A stretch of 64,000 nucleotides of DNA from Isoetes taiwanensis (GCA_021234155.1 JAJEKV010000862.1:1-64000), one strand, 5' to 3'. Shown: positions 48,341 through 60,128, counted from the first letter of the stretch. A program made the numbers and translations. The notes: generated by a model not told the origin, from the letters alone.

Positions 48341-51290
48341 AAATCACAAATCCAAAGCCTATTGCTGCGACCAATTTGGAGCTTCTGTGTGAGGTTGCAT
48401 GCGAGTTTAAAGCCTATGTTTGTGCAGACCCGAAATAAGAAGCGATAAACCTAAAAACGTCCAATAGGTAGAAGAAAAAATCATAAATATGTGCATCATC
48501 CAAAGCATCTTAAGATAAACGCTACACATGATGTTTCTCTGTGAGAAGGCTGCTCCTGTGCATCTTGTTAAGATATGAATACACAGCAAAAACTCTATCA
48601 GATCATAGGCTTCTATTTTTGTGGCTCGGATATGAGCATCGTTGTTGCCAGATGGGTAGCTATGGCGAATCATAAATTCTTGCGATGCAGCAGATGGGTT
48701 AGCTTCGCAGGTTGCTTTCAAAACTCTTAAGCTCTAGCTTTGTGGGTAATACAGAACAACAAACAATTTAAAAAAGCATTTTACCAGAATGGATGCTAGC
48801 TCCTTTGCCAGCCAATGGATGTCGTATAAAGATAAGCCTAGCGATTGCTTCCGCTTCAAACTCCCTCCGATTTAGTTGAATGCAAATAGCTTAATAAGCT
48901 ATCTTCTTTTCTAGCACAAACTCTAAGAATGCTCCATAAATCAACCCTTCTGTAGACTAAAGCTCCGGGTCGGAAATCCAAGCCCTAAACCCCAACCTCA
49001 GATGTGATATGTGGTTAAGAAATAATAGCCTCTGCTATTGGAATAAGATTACCACAGCCCAGACCTTCCGCCTTGAACGTAAGACATCTGGGCTGAGAGA
49101 TCGGCTGAAAAATGGAGGAAGAGGAAAAAAATGCTCAAACAAAATTGTAACGCCAAGAATCATGGGAGAAAAACGATCGTCTATCACTGTCTCTTAGGAA
49201 ATCAGCAACGGCGTGATCTAAAACTACAGAGAAGAAGGGTCGAGCTGCGCCATAGCCACGCCTGCGAAGGAATGGGGCTGGATAACCGAAAGTTTACAGG
49301 CAGCAGACAGTTTGGAGCAGTCACCAGCATATGCTAGGCATATGCCGGCATATACTTGGATATGCCCACATACCCACATAAACGAGGGTTTGCCCACCTA
49401 GGGGCAACCCAAAAAGTAAATAATAATAAATTTAAATAGATATAGATTAAATTAATTGAACTTAAATTATAATAATTTATTACTAGATTAAAAACATTCT
49501 CGACATAATAGTCCAGAGTGGATCACTCTTTCTGAACAATGCCATGAAAAGATGCTGAGCTCAAACTGGTTCTAAGCCAGATCGCTGGTTCTCTCAAACC
49601 CAATCAGACATGTCTGCATTGGCGTTCCCGATAAGTTAAGGTGCCCAAATGATTTTTGGTTGTCCCCTCCCGATTCATGTCGGATTCGCTATGGCTACCA
49701 CTCATACTGCTTATTAGATCTAAGCCTCTCCTCCACAAAGCTACTGCAACCCGAGGCATACCATTTCCTGTAAAACCTATGGTCGTGGTGGAAACTCGCT
49801 CTTCATAAGCCCGACTATCTTCATGATGATTCGGACAGATCTCGACATGTTCTTTGTGGAGTTACATAGCTAAGGGTGCCTCCCCAAAAAAAAAAAAAAA
49901 AGAGAGAATCTCGGGGACCTCTTTCTTTCCTCTCAAAAGCAGACTCTATACAAGACTTTGTTCTGCAAATCGGGCCAAGAAGAGTGGGCCCAACATCTTG
50001 CAAAAGCACCAATCCACAGCTTTGACGGCATCGCTTAAGACCTGGGCAGAGATTCAAGCTTTTACTGTATCGCTTGAGATCTGGGCAGAGATTCAAATCG
50101 AATTCAAAATACAAGATCAAAAGCAAAATGCAAGGGTGAGTATTTAAGAAATAGCTTCTTATCGGAGGAATGCAGGAGTGCTTATTTAAGGAAGGTGGAT
50201 ATGGCATGAATTGAATAGAGCTTCTTATCAAATTGTTTGGGAACGATGCTCCAGTAGCTCCAATGGCTTCAGATCAGCTCGGTCAATCTGCGTCTTGCTG
50301 TTTGGTGGCAGAGCTCAGGCATAAGAACACCAGCAGAATCGATTTGGCATAGCTCTTTGGGCTGCCATTTAGCAACTAAAGACTGCTGAGCAGATCTTCA
50401 TTTCCAGCTTTTGGCCTGTGCATGCCCTATCTCATCCCTTCTCTGCCATTTTCTTTAAACCTGCAGGAAGTTTTGGAACCAAGATTGGCATCTACAGCTG
50501 CTGCACTTAAATATGAATCTCTTTTCTTTTTAATTGCCATGGATATAGAGAATTGCATATCTTAGAAGCAAGGGATTAGAGCCATGCCAAAAAAGACCCA
50601 AAGACATGTACCAAATATCAAATTTCAAGCATGGATGGGAGGAAAAAAGCAAGGTATGCTAATATTTAAAAAACATTTTTTTTCCGTAAAAAATGTGGGT
50701 TCATTTTATATTATATGACATTTAATTGTTCCTTTACATGATTATAATATTTACGTTGTTGTAATGTTGATATGGTGCACTAGGCATCACTTTCCATATA
50801 GCTATATATGAGCCTCATGATCCTCTGTATTGTCCAAATTAATAAATAAGTGTCCAAATCAATAAATGAGTGTCTAAATTAATAAATGATTTCTTCAAAG
50901 ATGGGATATCCTAGATAGGGTGTATGAAAATAATAAGCTATCGCGTGATCAATCTTGGTGATCCATCTTAAAATGTTGTTTCTATTTGAAGGTATATTTA
51001 GGATGCAACATGGGGACAAGTACACTTTGATGCACATAGTTCTCTTCTATAGTTCCTAACACAAAGTTACAAGGTAACATTGGTAACTAGGCACTGTGGT
51101 ACATCTCTCACTTTAGGGACTTTCTTCCAAATAGAGTTAAAAAGAGTCGAGAAACGCCCTCATACCTACCTATTTTCACTTTGAGCTAGTCGAGAAAGAC
51201 CCTTATACCTACCTTTTTTCGCTCGGAGCTTTTTTTCTCGACTCTTGTTTTTCAACATGAAGGGCCGAACCTCACACATAAAAACTCATC
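48341..51290. other. Non-genic stretch
   Basis: Only short frames. There is a 48-bp tandem pair with CTGGGCAGAGATTCAA (near 50042 and 50086), an A-run near 49887, a 20-bp unit AATTAATAAATAAGTGTCCA repeated about three times at 50835-50890, and an inverted repeat AAGAGTCGAGAAA / TTTCTCGACTCTT (about 51144 and 51232). A minus-strand leader-like tract (GGGGTTTAGGGCTTGGATTT, about 48975-48995) hints at an old promoter, but no gene is readable. Confidence 0.4.
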
Positions 51291-51300
51291 ATTTTAATAA

Positions 51301-51330
51301 CTAGTAACGGGTGCTCGGCGTTGCCGGACA
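51301..51330 (-). mobile_element. Helitron 3' terminus on the minus strand
   Basis: Read on the minus strand, an imperfect hairpin TGTCCGGC AAC GCCGAGCA (51330-51312) is followed by CCCGTTA, then CTAG (51304-51301) and T. This is the same layout as the end at 33989, with two mismatches in the stem. The element would extend to higher coordinates; its 5' end was not found. Confidence 0.5.
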
Positions 51331-51685
51331 TAAATACAATTTTATTTAGGCATATGTGCAATGCCTAGCTATATTTGAAGGGGAACCAAGAGAGGAATGG
51401 AAGGAGCAATGCGCAAATATGCTCCACATTAGGCTAGCTCATTTCAACCCCTGCACATAATTCTTTTTGCTGTTAATAATCGAACACATATATGTGTTGA
51501 CTGTCACAATGTAGTGGCTTCATACTGTAGACTAATGTAATGGAGAAGGAGAGATTCATAGATTGGAGACTATAAAATTATAATGAATAAAAATTTACTC
51601 ACAAAATTATTTGGTTTCATGGTGTTGACATCGATGGGCATGCACTTCATGTAGATATAGATGGGCATTTAGTAGTTGTTTCTGT
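51331..51685. other. Non-genic stretch
   Basis: AT-rich sequence next to the Helitron end, with no coding signal. Confidence 0.35.
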
Positions 51686-51689
51686 TGAT

Positions 51690-52160
51690 AAGAGGTGAGT
51701 TAGGAAAAGTTTACATTTTGGGGTTCTAACCATTACGAAGGGCATAAATTGTGAGTAGAAGATGGAGTTTAGTCGGTGTTTTTGTTGATAGGAGGCGAGT
51801 TAGGATAAGTTTACATTTTGTACTTCTAACCATTATGAAGGGCATAAATTGTGAGTAGGAAATGGAGTTGTTTAGACTAAGGATAAATGATGGTTGTTTG
51901 AGAGTATTTGTTAGGGAATTCTATTGTTTGTGAGAGAGGATAAGAAGTTTTCTATATATATCATAGAAAATGGAATGCCTTGCTATTCTATGAATTTTCT
52001 TAATGCCCTCAAGTGTATACTTACAAAATGTAAGAGGCGAGTTAGGAGAAGTGTACATTTCGTGCTTCTAATCATTATGAAGGGCATAAATTGTGAGTAG
52101 AAAATGGAGTTGTTTAGATTAAGGACAAATGATGGTTGTTTGAGAGTATTTATTAGGGAA
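51690..52160 (+). repeat. Tandem repeat, three copies of an about 100-240 bp unit
   Basis: The block GAGGCGAGTTAGGA.AAGT..ACATTT, then CATTATGAAGGGCATAAATT and GTGAGTAG.A.ATGGAGTT, occurs near 51694, 51792 and 52033. The second and third copies continue in parallel through GATGGTTGTTTGAGAGTATT to TTAGGGA (about 51917 and 52159). There the third is interrupted by the SINE cluster. Confidence 0.8.
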
Positions 52161-52200
52161 GCGTAGGTGGTCATTTGGTAATTCACCACCATACTAGACT

Positions 52201-52592
52201 CTAGGACCTAGACTTCCTAAGGCGGGATTATATCCTGCCTACAAAGTGTGCATGTAAGGCAAAAGTTTTGCCCAACGGATGTGTGGTGAGTTGGTATAGG
52301 CCTAGTAATGCCAAAATAAATGTGCATTTGGTCATGGGTTCAAACCTTGCCAATGTATGTTTATCTTTGGGAGTTGGTTACTGGGGTTATACGATGATGA
52401 TCCCCGACGCGGTAGAACTTAAAAGCCTATACGTGTCCTCCACTTTGGCTGCCGCAAGGCAGTGGGATAAGCTAGCTAGTCTGTACAAGATTAGTCTAGT
52501 ATGGACCTTAAACAAAGTAATAAAAAACAATGGGACTATGGTAGGTGGCACTAGGATGGTGAGGCTAAAAAGCCATGCCCCTAGAGTTGCCC
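52201..52592 (+). mobile_element. tRNA-derived SINE-like unit, copy 1 (full, 392 bp)
   Basis: The unit runs from CTAGGACCTAGACTTC to GAGTTGCCC. An internal pol III promoter is visible: GTGGTGAGTTGGTATAGG (A box, about 52284-52300) and GGGTTCAAACC (B box, 52336-52346). No reverse transcriptase. The apparent open frame MPNGCVVSWYR across it is incidental. Confidence 0.7.
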
Positions 52593-52920
52593 CTAGGACC
52601 TAGACTTCATAAGGCGGGATTATATCCTGCCTACAAAGTGTGCATGTAAGGCAAAAGTTTTGCCCAATGGATGTGTGGTGAGTTGGTATAGGTCTAGTAA
52701 TGCCAAAATAAATGTGCATTTGGTCATGGGTTCAAACCTTGCCAGTGTATGTTTATCTTTGGGAGTTTGTTACTGGGGTTATACGATGATGATCCCCGAC
52801 GTGGTAGAACTTAAAAGCCTATACGTGTCCTCCACACTTTGTTTGCCCTTGAGGGCGAGTGGGATAAGCTAGCTAGTCTGTACAAGATTAGTCTAGTATG
52901 GACCTTAAACAAAGTAATAA
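52593..52920 (+). mobile_element. tRNA-derived SINE-like unit, copy 2 (3' truncated)
   Basis: It follows copy 1 head to tail with no spacer, has the same A box and B box (52728-52738), and stops at AAACAAAGTAATAA. There it joins a short chimeric bridge (52921-52938) built from unit fragments in both orientations. Confidence 0.7.
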
Positions 52921-52938
52921 GGTCTAGTAATTAGGCAT

Positions 52939-53264
52939 ATACTTTGTTTAAGGTCCATACTAGACTAACCTTGTACTAACCTTGTACTGACTAGCTAGTT
53001 TATCCCACTACCTTGCGGCGACAAAATGAGGATTGCGTATCAAACAAGATTCTATCGCGTCGGGGATCAAATCATCGTATACCCCAATAACCAACTCCTA
53101 AAGATAAACATACATTGACAAGGTTTGAACCTATGACCAAATGCACATTTTATTTTGGCATTATTAGGCATATACCAACTCACCACACATGGGTTTGGGC
53201 CAAAACGTTTGCCTTACATGCACACTTTGTAAGCGTTTGGATTTAATCAGCCTTAGAAGTCTAG
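52939..53264 (-). mobile_element. tRNA-derived SINE-like unit, copy 3 (truncated, inverted)
   Basis: Reverse complement of the unit, starting at ACTTTGTTTAAGGTCC and ending at GTCTAGGTCTAG. Its truncated end faces the truncated end of copy 2, forming an imperfect inverted junction at about 52920-52940. Confidence 0.7.
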
Positions 53265-53650
53265 GTCTAGGGGCAACTCTAGGGGCATGGCTTTTTACCC
53301 TCACCATCCTAGTGCCACCTACCATAGTCCCATTGTTTTTATTACTTTGTTTAAGGTCCATACTAGCCTAATCTTATACGGACTAGCTAGTTTATCCCAC
53401 TACCTTGTGACGACCAAAGTGGAGGACACGATAGGCTTTTAAGTTCTACCCGTCGGGGATCATCATCGTGATACCCCAATAACCAACTCCCAAAGATAAA
53501 CATACATTGGCAAGGTTTGAACCATGACCAAATGCACATTTATTTTGGCATTATTAGGCATATACCAACTCATCACACATCGGTTTGGGCAAAACTTTTT
53601 TGCCTTACATGCACACTTTGTAGGCAAGTTTTAAATCCGCCTTAGGAAGT
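53265..53650 (-). mobile_element. tRNA-derived SINE-like unit, copy 4 (inverted)
   Basis: Nearly complete reverse-complement unit, from GGGCAACTCTAGGGGCATGG to GGAAGTCTGGGTCTAG, with small indels relative to copy 1. Confidence 0.7.
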
Positions 53651-53943
53651 CTGGGTCTAGGGCAACTCTGGGGGCATGGCTTTTTAGCCTCACCATCCTA
53701 GTGCCACCTACCATAGTCCCATTGTTTTTATTACTTTGTTTTAAGGTCCATACTAGACTAATCTTGTGCGGACTAGCTAGTTTATCCCACTACCTTCGGC
53801 TGACCAAAGTGGAGGACACGTATAGGCTTTTAAGTTCTACCCGTCGGGGATCATCATCATTATACCCCAATAACCAACTCCCAAAGATAAACATACATTG
53901 GCAAGGTTTGAACCCATGACCAAATGCACATTTATTTTGGCAT
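53651..53943 (-). mobile_element. tRNA-derived SINE-like unit, copy 5 (truncated, inverted)
   Basis: Reverse-complement unit ending at TTATTTTGGCAT, which leaves out the A-box side. The sequence after 53944 is the continuation of the host repeat that was interrupted at about 52160. Confidence 0.7.
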
Positions 53944-54030
53944 CAGAGAGCATAAGGCGATTTCCATGTATATCATGGAAAATGGTGTGATGTGGCATCT
54001 ACCTTGCTATTCCATGAATTTTTCCTAATC

Positions 54031-55226
54031 GACATGTATCATTATAAATTGGAGTGCTCCAATCCAACTTTGTAATGTAACCCCCAAGATAAGTTGCAAT
54101 ATATGGAAGGCATAAGAAGTCATGATTAATTGAATTTAGAATGTTAATGTTAATTTGATCCCCCAGTTCCTCACAGGAGCTTTGATGTTGCCTACATGTA
54201 AAAGAGAGAATTGCTTGTATTGCAATGTGTTGTTTATGCCCTAAGATGCTTACCATAGATGTCCTTGTTTCTTCTTCACCTTAGGATGCCTAAGTTTTTC
54301 TAGTTTTCCTTCAAGACTCATTTCTAATGCTTAGAATTTGTTTCTTGTGCTTTGCTGTAGTCCCAATTTGTAGGTTCTACTTGCACGTGAAATACAAATA
54401 CAAATCATGTTTGTCATTTTTTCGCTTCTGGAGACATTTATAGTTACATCTATTTCTAGGTGCTCTAGCTACTTTTATGCAAACATGCAGGTAATAAGAG
54501 TGTTTGTACTACTTGCGACACAACAAAACTTGCAACACCTTGATTTCTACCCTCTAGCATTTCAGTTGCATGTCAAAGAATCAAGTGTATTTGCACATTA
54601 AACGGACAATCAGACAACCTATATGAATGATGTAGAGCACACTATTAGGTTCCCGGATGAGCCTCCCTGCAACACCGTCTTTTTGTTGGCTGTCGAATAG
54701 GGTTTTTTTTTCGTTCATAGTTCTACAAAGTTCTAGAAACCCTGAAGGATTTTTTTTTGGGCGGGAATGGCTGCTGCGGGGTGGAGTCTGCTTGCGATAT
54801 CGTTAAGCGAACCTTGCCACCTGTACAACTAACGCTCTATATTTTCAATGGTTTAATCAACGACTCACGGTTCTTTTATTTTACAAAAGTGAACCGATTA
54901 GTGTTAGACCAAGTGCCAGCCAGTCTTGTTTTGAGCTTCAAGCAACTAATAGAAGCGTGGACTATTTGAGTCCTTTGCAAAATGGATTACAGTCAATCTA
55001 CGTTGTCAGCGCCTACACGTTAAAAAATAGATCTGGCAAGATCCATCCAAATGAACTGCTTTAATATTGCAAATACCTTTCTCAATCGGGGATACGTACA
55101 TGGAGGAATGTTCATGCAGAGTGTGCGGTAACCAGCAATTTGCACAACAAATGTATGTGCTTCAGAAGGAAGGCAGTTCATGGATAAATGCCCACGAAAT
55201 ACAAAATCATCAGCACAAAACCATGT
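54031..55226. other. Non-genic stretch
   Basis: No gene recognised. A TAGGGTTTTTTTTT leader-like word near 54700 is followed by ATGGCTGCTGCGGGGTGG (54767), which starts a 21-codon frame. This looks like promoter/first-exon sequence but leads nowhere. The frame at 55067-55276 (with CSCRVCGN) matches no family I know. Confidence 0.35.
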
Positions 55227-55340
55227 ACCTCAAAATCAGAATTCTAAAAGTTATCTGTGCACCAATTCAGAACTAAAATTCGAGAACTTATTTGTGCACC
55301 ACCTTAAAATCAGAATTCCAAAAGTTATATGTGCACCTCA
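55227..55340. repeat. About 38-bp tandem repeat, three copies
   Basis: Units containing AAAATCAGAATTC.AAAAGTTAT.TGTGCACC lie near 55232 and 55307, with a more diverged one between them (AATTCGAGAACTTATTTGTGCACC). Confidence 0.75.
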
Positions 55341-55706
55341 AATATAGACATGCAACACTACCAAGCGTAGGGGTCATCTCACAACTTTTAAATTTCAGGT
55401 ATTTGATAGGCAGTTATGCTCTCGGTATAATTTCATCAAGATGTTTATCCTAGTAGCAAACTATGAAGATGGGTTATATATAGTTAGGCAATGAAATATG
55501 GTTGTAATTTAGCAATCCAAGAACATATCACACACATAATCTTGAACAACAAATAGATTAAATATTATATATCAAATTCCCAAATACATTTGAAATAACT
55601 GCACGACATACCTAGGCAATCAGATATCACCATGCGAACAGAGGCCATGGTATTGCAAGCTCTTTGCTATAAATGTATCTTTGTGATCAAGCAAGTGCAG
55701 TGATGA

Positions 55707-55777
55707 CTGTTTTAGAAGATCAGTATGGCCAAATAGCTCGTTTTAAACTATCTGGCCAGACTCATGTTCTAAAACAG
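55707..55777 (+). ncRNA. 71-nt foldback, candidate small hairpin RNA or MITE remnant
   Basis: The 30-nt arm 55707-55736 pairs with 55748-55777 at 26 of 30 positions, with an 11-nt loop. The outer 11 pairs (CTGTTTTAGAA) are perfect, and an inner TGGCCA block also pairs. Size and near-perfect stem fit a small miRNA-like or siRNA hairpin. An old foldback transposon is equally possible. No expression evidence. Confidence 0.35.
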
Positions 55778-57022
55778 CCATGGCTAGAAAATGCTGGAAC
55801 ATATAGTAGCAAAGATCATAACAACGCAGAAATCAAATGAAAATCCAATAAATTGACGAACCTGGCGAATCATGCTGACATGATTCGAAACCCTAATCAT
55901 ACATAGTACTCACGATCTACTCATAAGACTCCAGCTTCAAGCATAGCTCAAAACTCAAAACCCTATATACCAAAGAAAAGAAAGAGCCGTCACATAACAC
56001 AGGACATCCGTTGTTGCCCGAGGCACGGCATGCTACAACAAATACTGAATAAGGATCAAGCTGGTGCCAGGATCTACAGAGGCGAGCAAGAAAAATGTAT
56101 TTGTATTTTCCACAGGCCCAGTCTAATCCGGTAAAAAGATAATAATATAGATGCTTGAACAAACTAATAGCAGAACATTCATTAATGGAAATCTATAAAG
56201 TGGAAAAGAATTATAAACCATGGTCACTGCTCCTTTGAACCATAGAATTATTTACTGTCATATAGTACAATGACAATGTACATTTTTGCTATCCTATAAT
56301 GTAATGCTAAGGCAGAGCCTTATGAGACAACCATGAAGAAAATCAAAATGAGGAATCGTACCTATAATTATCATGTTTTTTGTCAAGTCTTTGGTTGGCT
56401 TGCATCGTCTGAAGCTTCTACACTTGTGGCACCTGAATTTGTGCAAGCACCATCTCTATGCTTAAAAGTATGTTCTGGTTTCTCTGGCCCTTCTTAGCTG
56501 TTATGCTCCTGGACAGATTGTGCAAAAAAATTAGAAAGTCAAATTGAGAAGCAACTCGAAAGCAATTTAAGTCTTTTTGTCCTCTGCTTTCCATAACCAT
56601 CGAACAATAATAAAGCTCAACATTTTTCATACACTTATCACAACATAGAATTACAAATGACATGCACCAACAAATATTAACAATGACTGTCCAGAAATTT
56701 CTAAAGTTGCACAAAAAGTAAAGATACTAACCTGCTCAACTATGGTCCAACCTGATGGAGAAGTAAAGGTTTAGAACTTGAACATCAAAGCAATCCATTA
56801 ATATGAAGGCAAGCCAGGACATGCAGGCATTTGAAACTTACAAACATATGAAAGGCCTATATTATTAATGCGACTCAAAATAGTGAGGATGCAAGCTGCC
56901 ACGGATACTAATAATGAACATGTGCACCTCTATAACTATTTATCTTTGTCACATATGAAACTCTTCTTCAGTCTGCAAAGGTCCTATACCTTCTCCATTC
57001 TGCTAAAATCCAAAGCCCACGT
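55778..57022. other. Non-genic stretch
   Basis: Scattered short frames only. The minus-strand tract near 56400-56500 could be part of a 3' untranslated region of the small candidate gene that follows, but nothing shows this directly. Confidence 0.35.
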
Positions 57023-57625
57023 TCAAGAAGTCATCATTTGCAGTGAGTAAGATTGTTGAACGTTAACTCTAGGCACAACATCCTCAGCATCTTTCTTAGT
57101 GGCTGCACATCATGATATATGAAACATAAAGCCTTCCAGTATTCCATCCTATCAAACATAGGGAAGAAAAGAAGGAAGAAAAGAAATACCATTAAGCTGG
57201 TTAAGAATTAGAGGTAGAGGTAGGAAAGAGCTGCAAATCACAGAGATCTATAGAATAGAGCAAAAGTCCATCTTTGATTATGGTATACCTGCAATAATAA
57301 TAGATAAATCAGACATAGCAATAAAGCCGAAACCTCCTTCATTGGGTGAATACCAAACACAATCTTCAGATCTGATAATTTATCACAGGAAAGAAACCTT
57401 ATTGTCAAATCCAAGCAATCACCTCAGAACATCGATGTTTAATGACGCTCAGAAGGATGCCGACACCAATTCGGATCTACCCATTAAAAAAAAAGGGTCA
57501 AGCCAACTACTACTGTATAACTCCACGTAGAAGCATAATCTAGCAATTATCCATGCATGTAGACTAAAAAAGGCCTTACCTGAAGGATTTCGAAGCAGAT
57601 ATTCTTTAGTTCGGCCCAAACCCAT
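57023..57625 (-). CDS. Candidate two-exon small protein gene, unknown function
   Basis: On the minus strand an ATG at 57625 opens a 46-bp piece (MGLGRTKEYLLRNPS) ending at a good donor, TTCAG then GTAAGG. The next good acceptor with an open continuation, GATGTGCAG before 57102, gives ATKKDAEDVVPRVNVQQSYS and a TGA at 57023. The joined product would be 41 residues, charged and without a membrane segment or signal peptide. The upstream tract (57640-57830) looks like a plant 5' leader. The long intron (477 bp) and short product make this speculative. I recognise no family, and a non-coding transcript or gene remnant is equally likely. Confidence 0.22.
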
Positions 57626-57830
57626 GAAACTCTTTCGAAGACGGAAGTCTGCATGATCTGATGCAGAATATGAAAATATCGGCCATGCCACCAATTCTTG
57701 CTAGATTTGTGGAGAGAAATCTCCTTTCCCGGATATGCATGCCCAGATCTTTCGACAGATGAAGAAGATCTGGCCGTCTCCTCACACCTGAAGAAGGGCA
57801 ATCCGAACCCTCGAACCCCTAATTTTTAGT

Positions 57831-58750
57831 CCAGTTATTTTTTTTTTTTTTTCATTTCATTTTTGGTTCATCTGGAAAAAATTCCGGCAAACAAAAAACC
57901 CCAAACCATAGCAAAATAATCCAAAGAAAAAATCTAAAAAGTTTTTGGGGTGTCGGAAAAACCAAATTTAAACAATAGATTAAATAGGCCAAAAACGCCT
58001 TTCACGTCCTTTTCATGCAAAATAAGAGGGTCCCAAAGAAAATGGGAATCGCATGTGGCCCACTTTAATTAAATATGACATAAAAGCTTATATAAGCATA
58101 CAACTTGTATGTACAATGTGTACATCGACTACCATGTCTGACTACCACTAGTATTATTACGCTATATATTATAAACAAGGTGCACCTTATACTACCCGGA
58201 TTGTCAAATCTGTGGCCAAAGCATACTAGGTGGGCACCTCTCTTTTTGAGAATATCTCTAGCATAATAACATGGTGTTTTTTTCATATTGTTTTTCTAAG
58301 ATTTGGACAATATATTCATGTTAATGTACTAAATCGTGTTTCTGGAGTGCATTCTCTTTTTGGCCATTGATTTTTTTGTTTTTTAAAGAGATCGTGTGGA
58401 TGTGGTGGTATTTCAATATGTTGTGCATGAATATTGAATGTGTTGTGCATCAAATTCCATACCTCTTCGTTTGTGGGTTGTTTTTGTTGTTCTCGATTCT
58501 AATTGCAGAGTCGTTTCCAATATTATGCTATAAATTCTTTTTCAATTTACATTTGTGTTTCTTTAGTTTTGGCAAAAAGATCCCGCTTATAGTTGCAACA
58601 GAGCTTTGTATGCCAAAAGTTCCCTGATTATGCACTTATCGGATTCTTCAGTTGTAGTTTGCCAAAAGTGTAGAGTTTGCTCATGAGTATAGTCATTGCT
58701 TGCAAATTGCCTCGAGAGCCAGGTAAAGATTTTCAGCTTTGTCAAATTTT
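57831..58750. other. Non-genic stretch
   Basis: T-run at about 57838-57852 and AT-rich sequence with no recognised coding region. Confidence 0.4.
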
Positions 58751-58848
58751 CAGTTATTAGGCTCGCCAATAGCCAGAAAAAAAATAATCTAACTATCTAA
58801 GATTGAGGTTGTCAGCAATCCAACCATTATTCTTTCCTCCGTGCATAC
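58751..58848 (-). pseudogene. Fragment of NPF transporter last exon
   Basis: About 95 bp matches the plus-strand text 60190-60285 of the intact NPF gene (GATTGAGGTTGTCAGCAATC is identical). In translation GWIADNLNL is kept, but the conserved GH that follows is replaced by an arginine and a stop, and an extra T shifts the frame after LDYFF. It is a small dead copy of the neighbouring gene 1.4 kb away. Confidence 0.8.
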
Positions 58849-60128
58849 ATAAACCCAGCATCACAGCTTGGTCTATCTACAAAATATGCACAAGAGGGAC
58901 GGATGGAGTGGACAATCCTAGCCATTGTTTCTATGTCAGCCAACACCGCTTTCTTATCTCCATTTACATTTGGTGCCTTGACCGTCGACTGTTTCCCCCA
59001 TTGAGTCGAAGCCGGGTAGGAGACCATATGTCTGTTGATGTACATTTGTCAGTTATTCGATTGAATGGACTTCAAGGTGGCGCATGATGTGATGTTATTT
59101 TTGCCATGTGCTTACATGTTGTATTGCTTCCGTTGTTATAGATATCCCCTAGAGGAAGCGACAGAAATGACATGTCTGTGTCTTCTAGTGCAGTTAGTCA
59201 TAGGGCTCAGCCAACGATGTGATCGTCGGTATGGGGAATTTCGTTCGTGAAGATGGTTAGTTTGTCGTACATAAAGAGTGAATGCCGTAATGGTACCAAA
59301 GCCATGATCTCAGTTGATCGAATAAGGTAAATTAACTCGTAGTAGAAATTTTGGAGTCAAAATTTTAAATCTAGACCTCAAAAAGTAGGAAAACAAACCA
59401 TCACCATAAGTAGGTAAATTAACTCGTAGAAATTTTGGGGTCGAAATTTTAAATCTAGACCTCAAAAAGTAGGAAAATGTTTTCCCACCATTAGAGTCCG
59501 TGGATAGCCAATTGAAGTTCATGGTCAAAGAATGTAGAGTGGCAAAGAATTTTCTAGTAAATTGAAGTGGAAATTTGGCTATGGACCCCATTTTGAATTG
59601 GAGAAAATTTCGCTGAATTTGAAGCTTGAAAAGGAAACGATGAAAAATGACTAGTATTTGGCACAGCCATAGAAATTAAAATTTAAGATATTTTATTTAG
59701 GGAAAAAAAAGGAGAGATCCTTCATTTTAATTAAACCAACCTCTAAAAATACTCAGAAATAATGAGGTGGCTCCCAATGGCCCACACATGTAGAGCCCCA
59801 TAAATGCTAAGCTAAACCCTAATTTTACCCAAACTCACCTTTTGTACTAGTTTTCTTATGATTAAAAACATGTACTATTTAATAACGTTGACGACTGCAG
59901 CTTAGCAAATAGAAGATTCTGGTATTGATGAAGCATCTACAAATTCAGCATAATGTTTTGGACTTGCCATTCCTTTACTTTGGCGTGGTTCTTCTACTTA
60001 CGAAGGTTGGGTTTCTCAACAATTATTTAGGTGTACATCTAACTTGATCATTTTGGACCGCTAACACCGTGCTAGTGAGTGAATGCTGCTTAAAAACACT
60101 TCTTAAAGGAAAAAAGTTAGAAAGGACC
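58849..60128. other. Non-genic stretch and 3' flank of NPF gene
   Basis: It contains an 84-85 bp tandem repeat (59326 and 59411, see separate entry) and a GGATGGAGTGGACAA motif near 58900 shared with 7615. No gene. Confidence 0.4.
59326..59485. repeat. Tandem repeat, two copies of about 85 bp
   Basis: AGGTAAATTAACTCGTAG, then AAATTTTGG.GTC.AAATTT and TAAATCTAGACCTCAAAAAG, repeats at about 59326 and 59411 with few differences. Confidence 0.85.

Noticed and set aside
52330-52350. Genuine tRNA gene at the B-box-like sequences
   Set aside because: No cloverleaf: no acceptor stem or anticodon arm pairs around either the 18.3-kb or 52.3-kb tract.
52268-52872. Two similar open frames (MPNGCVVSWYR...) as a duplicated gene
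   Set aside because: They are two copies of the 392-bp SINE-like unit, whose other strand and inverted copies are equally open; pol III boxes explain the conserved core.
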